From BM714 sp964484935 (lineage in GTDB: Bacteria; Bacillota; Clostridia; Peptostreptococcales; BM714): 46,759 bases of DNA. Position numbers and translations under genes: made by a program. The DNA is taken from positions 1 to 46,759 of the forward strand of contig CAZAFW010000013.1 in assembly GCA_964484935.1 (NCBI GenBank), given 5' to 3'. Below the pieces are notes generated by a model, which was not told the DNA's origin, did no database searches, and saw only the letters and a program-made list of their open reading frames with translations. Positions within the stretch are counted from its first letter, which is position 1. The number at the start of each line of letters is the position of its first letter. Of this stretch, positions 1 through 6,315 are shown piece after piece.

Positions 1-260
1 CTGACATCTGCTCTTAACGTTCTTCCTGCAAACTGCCCGCTATCTTTGTCTTTTATCTTTTGCTTATTTTTTGCTCTTAATTTTTTCCTGACATCTGACA
101 TCTGCTCTTAACGTTCTTCCTGCCAACTGACCAACTTTCTACTGCATTTATCTTTGCCCTTGTCTTTAATCTTTTTCTTTCCACTTTTCACTTACTACGT
201 TCCACTTACTACTTTCCTCTTGTTTTCCTTTCCACTGGCCTTTCTTGCCTTTTGCTTGTA
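1..260. repeat. Heptad-phased degenerate repeat tract (locus 1)
   Basis: This gene-free, pyrimidine-rich tract is built from seven-base words. Five clean consecutive heptads of the form ACTTnnC/ACTTACT lie at 183-217, and the first 42 bases also divide into heptads such as CTGACAT and CTGCTCT. A 35-nt direct repeat with one mismatch occurs at 1-35 and 95-129. The reverse complement of the same word set appears around 6078-6196, and the same strand sense appears around 25094-25120. No coding potential is seen. It is a degenerate heptanucleotide repeat of unknown role. Confidence 0.7.
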
Positions 261-313
261 GTGTTGATAAAATAAGCATTAGACATTACATTCACTGAAA
301 GGCGGCGTTTAAG

Positions 314-391
314 ATGGATAAAAAAAGAATCGGATTGTTTTTGGTCCTTTTGGGGCTGGCTCTCATACTTTTTTCGATTTTGAACAAATAG
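314..391 (+). CDS. Putative 25-aa single-pass membrane peptide
   Basis: A short ATG ORF begins with MDKKRIG, continues as an uninterrupted run of Leu, Val, Ile, Phe, Gly and Ala (about residues 7-22), and ends in a polar NK tail. A GAAAGGCGG ribosome binding site lies 9-10 nt upstream. Positively charged N-terminus plus one hydrophobic helix suggests an inner-membrane peptide with its N-terminus inside. It lies about 100 nt before the Clp ATPase gene on the same strand. I do not recognise a family; the call rests on RBS and hydrophobic pattern only, and it could be a chance ORF. Confidence 0.4.
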   Translation: MDKKRIGLFLVLLGLALILFSILNK

Positions 392-494
392 AAGAGAAAA
401 TCTGCCAGGGGCGGCCTTAATAGGGGAAGCCCTTCTTTTATCAATATGTTTCCCGGCCTTTAGAAAGGGAATATAAAGAATGGAGAGGATAAAA

Positions 495-2795
495 ATGAAA
501 ATGCAGAAATGTTCCATATGCAAAAAGAATCTTGCAGTAATATACACTACTAAAATCGTTGATGGAAAGTCCGAACTTTACGGGCTTTGTTTGGATTGCG
601 CAAAAAAAATGGGGTTGCCCGTGATGGACCAATTGATGAAACAGACAGGCATGTCGCCGGAGGAGATAGAAAATCTTTCGAATCAAATGAACCAAATGTT
701 TCAAAATATGGACATGGACGATCTGGAGAGCAATGAAATGTTCATGAAAATGATGTCCATGGGAACTGGAAGCCAGGGGCTTGAAGAGAATCCCGGTCTT
801 GGCGAAGGAATTGAAGAAAACGCTTCCGAAGAATCGGGCGAAGAAAAAATTGGACAAAAATCGGCAAAAAAGTTCGGCAGGAAACCAAAGGCTAGGAAAA
901 ACCTTGACACCTTTGGTACAAATCTTACCGATGAAGCCAAAGAAGGAAGAATCGACAGAATAATAGGACGAAATTTGGAAATGGATCGCCTTGTTCAGAT
1001 TTTGAACCGAAGAAACAAGAACAACCCAGTATTGCTGGGAGAGTCGGGGGTCGGCAAGACGGCAATTGCTGAAGGGCTTGCGGCAAGAATAATTGAAAAG
1101 CAGGTTCCGGCCAAGCTTTTCAATACAGAAATATACCTTCTTGACATGACGGCCATTGTGGCGGGGACTCAATTCAGAGGACAATTTGAAAGTCGGATGA
1201 AAGCCATAATAAAGGAAGCTGAAGAGCTCGGAAACGTTGTGCTTGTGATAGACGAACTTCACAATATAATGGGTGCAGGAGAGGTTCATGGAGGCGTAAT
1301 GAACGCCGCCAACATACTAAAACCCGCGCTGGCAAGAGGCGGGATTCAGATAGTCGGTGCTACGACACTTGATGAGTACAGAAAGCATATCGAAAAAGAC
1401 GCGGCGCTGGAAAGACGCTTTCAGCCTGTTCTTGTGGAAGAGCCGACTGTCGATGAGAGTGTCGAAATCCTCATGGGAATCAAGTCCTATTATGAAGAAT
1501 ACCACAAAGTCAAGATTTCGGAGGAAATCATCGTAAAAGCGGTTGAATTGTCTGAAAGGTACATTACGGACAGGTATTTGCCGGACAAGGCCATTGATGT
1601 TTTAGACGAGGCCGGCTCGCGCGCAAACCTGAAGAACAAGGGTTTGGTCGAGCTGCAGTATCTGAATGAAGCCCTGAGGAGTCTGCACGAAAAAATGGAA
1701 GACGCCGCAACAATGGAGAACTATGAAAAAGCGGCGGAATTCAAGGCTGAGGAATGCAAGCTGATGAACAAGATAAAGGCCATGGAGGAAGAAACATCGG
1801 ATGTTGAAATAACAATAGATGACATAGGCTATGTCATTGAGGCGTGGACAAAGATTCCGGTACGCAGTGTCACCGAAAACGAGGCTGAAAAACTTATGCA
1901 TCTCGAGGAGAGGCTCCACAAAAGAGTTGTCGGCCAAAATGATGCCGTTGAAAGTGTATCAAGAGCTATAAGAAGAAATCGCCTGGGCTTTAGGAAACGC
2001 AAAAAGCCTTCGTCCTTCATATTCGTGGGTCCTACCGGCGTCGGAAAAACAGAATTGGTGAAATCGCTTTCCGACGAGCTTTTCGGAAGCGAGGAAGCAT
2101 TGATAAGACTCGACATGAGCGAGTACATGGAAAAGCATACTGTTTCCAAACTCATTGGGGCGCCTCCGGGATATGTAGGCTACGACCAGGGAGGCCAATT
2201 GACCGAGAGGGTAAGAAGGAAGCCCTATTCGGTGATTTTGCTTGATGAAATAGAAAAGGCGCATGGTGACGTATTCAACATGTTGCTTCAAATACTCGAG
2301 GACGGAAGGCTTACAGACAGCCAGGGCAGGACGGTAAACTTCGAGAATACTGTTATTATAATGACATCCAACGCCGGAACGGGACTAAAGTCGGCGGGCA
2401 TAGGATTTGAAAAGAGCGGAGACCAGGCAGAAGAGGAGAAGGTCAATGATGCGCTTGGGAAAATATTCAGACCGGAATTTTTAAACCGAGTTGATGAAAT
2501 AATCGTTTTTTCCAAATTGACGGAAGAACAGCTCAAGAAAATTCTCGAGATCATGCTTCGCGAAGTGGAATTGGAAATAAAGGAAAAGGGAATTGAGCTT
2601 GAAGTATCTCAAAGTGTTCGTGATTTTCTTATCGAAAAGGGTTACAATGATAAATATGGAGCAAGGCCTCTAAGGAGGGCTGTTCAAAAGTATATAGAGG
2701 ATGAACTCGCCGAAAACTATCTAAGAGGGAAACTGGGAAAAAGGGTCCTTTTGACAATGGACATGAAAGACGGGGCGCCTTCTATAATCGAATAG
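495..2795 (+). CDS. clpE: ClpE/ClpC-type Clp ATPase with N-terminal zinc finger
   Basis: This is an AAA+ unfoldase (766 aa) that should feed substrates to ClpP in the cytosol. The N-terminus has two CxxC pairs (Cys6/9 and Cys32/35), a ClpE-type zinc finger, instead of the ClpC N-domain repeats. A charged linker (about 95-145) follows. AAA domain 1 has Walker A GESGVGKT near 182, a UVR-like coiled coil lies near 390-430, and AAA domain 2 has Walker A GPTGVGKT near 512. An IGF tripeptide near 640 matches the ClpP-docking loop. An in-frame ATG at 480 exists, but GGAGAGG at 482-488 lies inside that extension and sits 6 nt before the ATG at 495, so 495 is preferred. No CtsR-type operator was found upstream. 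It is longer than classical ClpE because of the linker. Confidence 0.85.
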   Translation: MKMQKCSICKKNLAVIYTTKIVDGKSELYGLCLDCAKKMGLPVMDQLMKQTGMSPEEIENLSNQMNQMFQNMDMDDLESNEMFMKMMSMGTGSQGLEENPGLGEGIEENASEESGEEKIGQKSAKKFGRKPKARKNLDTFGTNLTDEAKEGRIDRIIGRNLEMDRLVQILNRRNKNNPVLLGESGVGKTAIAEGLAARIIEKQVPAKLFNTEIYLLDMTAIVAGTQFRGQFESRMKAIIKEAEELGNVVLVIDELHNIMGAGEVHGGVMNAANILKPALARGGIQIVGATTLDEYRKHIEKDAALERRFQPVLVEEPTVDESVEILMGIKSYYEEYHKVKISEEIIVKAVELSERYITDRYLPDKAIDVLDEAGSRANLKNKGLVELQYLNEALRSLHEKMEDAATMENYEKAAEFKAEECKLMNKIKAMEEETSDVEITIDDIGYVIEAWTKIPVRSVTENEAEKLMHLEERLHKRVVGQNDAVESVSRAIRRNRLGFRKRKKPSSFIFVGPTGVGKTELVKSLSDELFGSEEALIRLDMSEYMEKHTVSKLIGAPPGYVGYDQGGQLTERVRRKPYSVILLDEIEKAHGDVFNMLLQILEDGRLTDSQGRTVNFENTVIIMTSNAGTGLKSAGIGFEKSGDQAEEEKVNDALGKIFRPEFLNRVDEIIVFSKLTEEQLKKILEIMLREVELEIKEKGIELEVSQSVRDFLIEKGYNDKYGARPLRRAVQKYIEDELAENYLRGKLGKRVLLTMDMKDGAPSIIE

Positions 2796-2873
2796 GATTT
2801 GAAACAAAAGCGTGTCTGGATTCGTCTAAAATGAAGACGCGGAGAATAGCGGATTCAAACAAAGGGGGTTGCC

Positions 2874-3353
2874 GTGAAAAAAACATCAATTTTGACAGTG
2901 TTGACAATCGTGCTTGTCTTTTCATCATTAGGCGCGGCATACGCCCAACAGGGTGAAAAGGTTTTGCCTGATTATTGGGATGAATTTTTCAGCGAACCCA
3001 TAATGTATAATTTTTATATGAACAATGAGCAAACAGACTATTCCATGGGAAGGCCCTATATAAACAAGGATATGATAGTCATGGTGCCTCTGAGGGTCTC
3101 TGTGGAAAAAATGGGCTACAAGGTAGTTTGGAACCACAACATAAGAACAGTGATAATATATAACGACCAGTCGCTGTATATACTAAAAATAAACAAAAAC
3201 AGATACTACAGCCGATACAATTCATCCGCGGTCCTCTCAAAAGAGCCGATAATAAGGGACTCGAGGACCTATGTGCCATTGGAATTTTTTACTACCCTGA
3301 TGAAGATCGACGCTAAAATCGATTCGGGCGGAAATTTGCTGATACAATACTGA
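2874..3353 (+). CDS. Secreted copper amine oxidase N-terminal (stalk) domain protein
   Basis: The 159-aa protein starts with a signal peptide (MKKT, hydrophobic core, AYA cleavage site near residue 24). It then carries one stalk-domain copy of the copper amine oxidase N-terminal family: the DMIVMVPLRV strand-turn, VVW, and the closing RTYVPLEFF motif. In Clostridia such domains are common surface modules and do not imply oxidase activity. The start is GTG at 2874 behind a strong AAAGGGGG site. It appears monocistronic and ends at a perfect terminator hairpin. Its ligand is unknown. Confidence 0.75.
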   Translation: MKKTSILTVLTIVLVFSSLGAAYAQQGEKVLPDYWDEFFSEPIMYNFYMNNEQTDYSMGRPYINKDMIVMVPLRVSVEKMGYKVVWNHNIRTVIIYNDQSLYILKINKNRYYSRYNSSAVLSKEPIIRDSRTYVPLEFFTTLMKIDAKIDSGGNLLIQY

Positions 3354-3357
3354 AAAC

Positions 3358-3387
3358 AAAATCCCGCATAATACGATGCGGGATTTT
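3358..3387 (+). terminator. Intrinsic terminator after the stalk-domain gene
   Basis: A perfect 12-bp stem (AAAATCCCGCAT with ATGCGGGATTTT) encloses a 6-nt loop, and the 3' arm ends in TTTT. It starts 4 nt after the stop codon. Confidence 0.85.
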
Positions 3388-3481
3388 GCGTATAAAAAGA
3401 AGGATTTTAGACTTTTGAAATATAATTATAATTTGAGAAGGCGGAGAAAAGGCTGTTTAAAACAAATGAGGAGGCGCCGGT

Positions 3482-4006
3482 TTGAAAAATACTATTTATG
3501 AGTCCAAGGATTATAAAATAAAAATATTGGATGAGGAGCACTATCTTGCCGAATTGCAAAGCCTTTGCAGAAACTGCAGCGATTACTACGACCTTCACGG
3601 AATCGAGGAGATAGGAAATGAAACGGTTTTAGATTTTTTCAATGAGCTCCCGGACGGCAAAAACAAGGAAGACAAATTCGTGCTCGGCTTGTTCAAACAG
3701 GAAAACCTGATAGGCGTAATCGAGGGTGTCAAAGATTATCCGATCGAAGGAACATGGTTCATAGGGCAGATGATGGTTGACAGCCAAAAAAGAAGCAGCG
3801 GACTTGGGGCTTCATTCTTTGACGAATTCCAGGGTTGGGCGGAAGACAACAGGGTTGAAACATTGCGCCTTGCGGTTATGTGCGACAATACGCTTGCAGA
3901 AAAATTCTGGAAGCGCAGGGGTTTTGAATTTCGCGAACAGAAAAGCGACATTGAAATCGGCAACATAAGGGCGGATTTGAATGTTTATGAGAAGAAATTA
4001 AAATAG
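3482..4006 (+). CDS. GNAT-family N-acetyltransferase
   Basis: This 174-aa cytosolic protein has the GNAT fold signature. The acetyl-CoA pyrophosphate loop reads QKRSSGLGASFF (about residues 101-112), preceded by the QMMVD strand. Motif B contains the NTLAEKFWKRRGFE helix-turn typical of the family C-terminus. It transfers an acetyl group from acetyl-CoA, but the acceptor cannot be inferred. The start is TTG at 3482, chosen because GAGGAGG lies at a suitable distance (about 3467-3473) and no downstream start has a comparable site. It appears to be a single-gene unit between a terminator and the glycine riboswitch leader. Confidence 0.8.
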   Translation: MKNTIYESKDYKIKILDEEHYLAELQSLCRNCSDYYDLHGIEEIGNETVLDFFNELPDGKNKEDKFVLGLFKQENLIGVIEGVKDYPIEGTWFIGQMMVDSQKRSSGLGASFFDEFQGWAEDNRVETLRLAVMCDNTLAEKFWKRRGFEFREQKSDIEIGNIRADLNVYEKKLK

Positions 4007-4037
4007 TTTGCATGCAATAATATATTGTATACACCTT

Positions 4038-4065
4038 TTGTTTGTGTTAATATTTTTACTATAAA
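4038..4065 (+). promoter_or_regulatory. Probable sigma-A promoter of the glycine riboswitch operon
   Basis: TTGTTT at 4038-4043 and TATAAA at 4060-4065 are separated by 16 nt. The start would fall just before the riboswitch aptamer. The -35 box is weak. Confidence 0.45.
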
Positions 4066-4083
4066 TAAAAATAGTGTTTGGAT

Positions 4084-4275
4084 GAAGGTTCCGGAAGCCA
4101 TGGGCGACCGGTCCCGGACAGACCTCTGGAGAGACTCTCAGGAGCACCGAAGGGGAAAGCCGTAAATGGTGAAACTCTCAGGTAAAAGGACAGGGGATTC
4201 GCATAAGTACGGCACAGCTATGCTTATTATCGATTTCCGGCTCCGAGAGACTGTTTTTACGGTCTTTTTTTTATT
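4084..4275 (+). ncRNA. Glycine riboswitch (single full aptamer) with expression platform
   Basis: The aptamer core carries the family hallmarks: GGAGAGACTCTCAGG, then ACCGAAGGGG, then GAAACTCTCAGG and the AAAGGACAGGGG closure. The P1 stem pairs CCTCTG (4123-4128) with CAGGGG (4191-4196). Only one complete aptamer is visible. Flanking hairpin-forming sequence (4090-4120 and GCATA/TATGC at 4201-4223) may be a ghost aptamer of the singleton class. The platform is an AGACTG/CGGTCT hairpin (about 4249-4265) followed by eight T residues, an intrinsic terminator. By family knowledge glycine binding usually turns expression on. It directly precedes an ACT-domain gene and a UPF0210 gene. Confidence 0.88.
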
Positions 4276-4297
4276 ACAAAAATAGGGAGGAAAGAAG

Positions 4298-4567
4298 ATG
4301 AAAGTGGTTATAACGGTCATAGGGAAAGATAAGACGGGGATAATTGCCAATGTGTCAAAGACGCTTTGGGAGAATGGCGTCAACATACTCGACATTAGCC
4401 AGACCATAATGCAGGAATATTTTGCAATGATAATGATGGCCGAAATTTCAGCAATGGAAATATCGTTTGGTGAACTTAAGAGCAAGCTTGAGATGGTAGG
4501 GGAAAGCATAGAGATGGACATAAGGGTCCAGAATGAAAAAATATTCAAAGCAATGCACCAGATATAG
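4298..4567 (+). CDS. ACT domain-containing protein (UPF0237 family)
   Basis: This 89-aa protein is essentially one ACT domain: KVVITVIGKDKTGIIANVSKTL at the N-terminus, then a second beta-strand region with NILDISQT and EYFAMIMM. ACT domains bind amino acids or similar small ligands and regulate partner proteins. The start has a strong GGGAGGAAAG site. It is 11 nt upstream of the UPF0210 gene, a widely conserved pair, and both sit behind the glycine riboswitch. A glycine-related ligand is therefore a reasonable inference but not shown. Confidence 0.9.
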   Translation: MKVVITVIGKDKTGIIANVSKTLWENGVNILDISQTIMQEYFAMIMMAEISAMEISFGELKSKLEMVGESIEMDIRVQNEKIFKAMHQI

Positions 4568-4578
4568 GGGAGGAAGAA

Positions 4579-5937
4579 ATGAGCCAATACAAAAATATAA
4601 TGGAAACAATACAAATGATAGAGCGCGAAAAACTTGACATAAGAACAATAACAATGGGCATATCACTGCTCGATTGCTGCGACGGTGACGGGGAGAAAGC
4701 CCGCAGAAAAATGTATGAAAAAATAGTGCGGAAGGCGGAAAAACTGGTATCGACAGGAGAGGACATCGCAAGCAAGTACGGAATACCGATAATAAACAAG
4801 AGGATTTCGGTAACCCCCATTTCACTTGTTGCCGGAGCTTCTGCGGATGAGTGCTATGTCGCATATGCCGAAATGATGGACAGGGCCGCGAGGGAAACAG
4901 GCGTCAACTTCATAGGAGGATTCTCCGCACTTGTGCAGAAGGGTTTTTCAAAGGGCGATAAAATACTGATAGATTCCATACCGGAAGCCCTTTCGGTCAC
5001 TGAGAGGGTATGCTCTTCGGTAAATGTCGGGGATACCCGTTCAGGCATAAATATGGATGCGGTGAAGATGATGGGCCAAACGATTAAGCGTACTGCCTAC
5101 CTCACAAGGGAAAATGACAGCATAGGCTGCGCAAAGCTGGTGGTCTTTTGCAATGCTGTTGAGGACAATCCTTTCATGGCAGGAGCATTCCACGGAACAG
5201 GGGAGGCTGACAGCGTGATAAATGTAGGCGTGAGCGGTCCGGGTGTTGTCAAGTCGGCCCTTGAAAAAGTCAGGGGAGAGAGCTTCGACAAAGTTGCGGA
5301 AACGATAAAGAAAACAGCTTTCAAGATAACAAGGGCGGGACAGCTTGTTGCAAGAGAGGCGGCAGAGACTCTGGGCGTGCCGTTTGGAATAGTGGACCTT
5401 TCATTGGCACCTACTCCGGATGTGGGAGACTCGGTTGCAAGAATATTCGAGGAGATGGGCCTCGGGGCAGCGGGAACCCATGGCACAACGGCGGCGCTGG
5501 CAATGCTCAACGATGCAGTCAAAAAAGGCGGCATAATGGCGGCAGAACATGTGGGAGGGCTTAGCGGGGCATTTATACCAGTAAGCGAGGACGAGGGAAT
5601 GATAGAAGCTGTAAGGAAGGGCGCTCTGTCGCTCGACAAACTCGAAGCTATGACATGCGTTTGCTCGGTAGGGCTTGACATGATTGCAATCCCGGGGGAC
5701 ACTGCTTCTGCCAGCATTTCCGGAATGATAGCCGACGAGGCTGCCATAGGGATGATAAACAACAAGACCACGGCTGTAAGGGTAATTCCCGTGCATGGAA
5801 AAGGATTCGGAGAGGAAGCGGTATTCGGAGGTCTTCTTGGAACCGCGCCCATAATGAAGATAAATCCATTCTCGAGCGAATTGTTCATAGCGCGTGGGGG
5901 AAGAATACCTGCGCCTGTCCACAGCTTCAAAAACTGA
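4579..5937 (+). CDS. UPF0210 / PFL-like family protein
   Basis: The 452-aa protein matches the UPF0210 (DUF711) family over its full length. Visible features are the N-terminal DIRTITMGISLLDC stretch, the glycine-rich GAFHGTGEADSVINVGVSGPG segment (about 206-226) and the PTPDVGDSVA and GAAGTHGTTAALAMLN motifs in the C-terminal half. Its fold is related to the pyruvate formate-lyase class, but I see no glycyl-radical loop and the biochemical role is unknown. It follows the ACT gene by 11 nt and shares its riboswitch, which points to a role in glycine or one-carbon related metabolism (inference). The RBS is GGGGAGGAAG. Confidence 0.88.
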   Translation: MSQYKNIMETIQMIEREKLDIRTITMGISLLDCCDGDGEKARRKMYEKIVRKAEKLVSTGEDIASKYGIPIINKRISVTPISLVAGASADECYVAYAEMMDRAARETGVNFIGGFSALVQKGFSKGDKILIDSIPEALSVTERVCSSVNVGDTRSGINMDAVKMMGQTIKRTAYLTRENDSIGCAKLVVFCNAVEDNPFMAGAFHGTGEADSVINVGVSGPGVVKSALEKVRGESFDKVAETIKKTAFKITRAGQLVAREAAETLGVPFGIVDLSLAPTPDVGDSVARIFEEMGLGAAGTHGTTAALAMLNDAVKKGGIMAAEHVGGLSGAFIPVSEDEGMIEAVRKGALSLDKLEAMTCVCSVGLDMIAIPGDTASASISGMIADEAAIGMINNKTTAVRVIPVHGKGFGEEAVFGGLLGTAPIMKINPFSSELFIARGGRIPAPVHSFKN

Positions 5938-6057
5938 TTCAAGGCAATTTTTGAAAAGGGATAGACATTTACATCTCCATTCAATAATTGGGAATCATGG
6001 CAAGGGATAAGAAGTTTGCAACTGGAAATTTTTAGCTTGGTCCGAAGCGGAGCGAGT

Positions 6058-6225
6058 TTGCAGCGTGCAGAAAACTAAGTGGAAAGTAGTAAGTAGAAAG
6101 GAAGAACAGCGCGCAGCTCGCAGCAGGCAGCGGGCAGTAAGAGATTAAAGACTAATACAAAAGATTAAAGGGCAGATGTCAGATAGCAGATTTCAGGAAA
6201 GACAAAAACAAAAGATAAAGCATGT
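6058..6225. repeat. Heptad-phased degenerate repeat tract (locus 2)
   Basis: From 6078 to 6196 seventeen consecutive seven-base words keep one register. First come AGTGGAA, AGTAGTA, AGTAGAA, AGGAAGA. Then come GCAGCTC, GCAGCAG, GCAGCGG, GCAGTAA. The last are AGGGCAG, ATGTCAG, ATAGCAG, ATTTCAG. Neighbouring words resemble each other most, as if the tract grew by slippage and drifted. The vocabulary is the reverse complement of the tracts at 1-260 and 25094-25120. Confidence 0.75.
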
Positions 6226-6255
6226 TGCATCAACATATAAAGAATGTGTAAAATC

Positions 6256-6300
6256 AAACCGGGCAATAGGGGATATTTAAATCGACCTATTGCTCGGTTT
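6256..6300. terminator. Bidirectional terminator hairpin
   Basis: A 15-bp stem (AAACCGGGCAATAGG with CCTATTGCTCGGTTT, one G-T pair) encloses a 15-nt loop. T-rich sequence follows on both strands. It serves the minus-strand acyltransferase gene and possibly the converging UPF0210 operon. Confidence 0.75.
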
Positions 6301-6315
6301 CCACATTTATGCTTT

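Larger units (their letters stand above)
5938..6315. other. Intergenic region between convergent genes
   Basis: This gene-free stretch lies between the UPF0210 gene and the acyltransferase gene, which converge. It holds a heptad-phased repeat tract (6078-6220) and a bidirectional terminator hairpin (6256-6300). No credible gene is seen. Confidence 0.7.

Noticed and set aside
261..494. CtsR heat-shock operator upstream of the Clp ATPase gene
   Set aside because: No tandem GGTCAAA-type heptads are present.
441..1289. 282-codon minus-strand ORF opposite the Clp ATPase gene
   Set aside because: The plus strand carries the zinc finger and Walker motifs; the antisense product has no domain features.
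5097..5984. 295-codon minus-strand ORF opposite the UPF0210 gene
   Set aside because: Low-complexity Ser/Ala/Pro-rich translation typical of an antisense shadow of a real gene.
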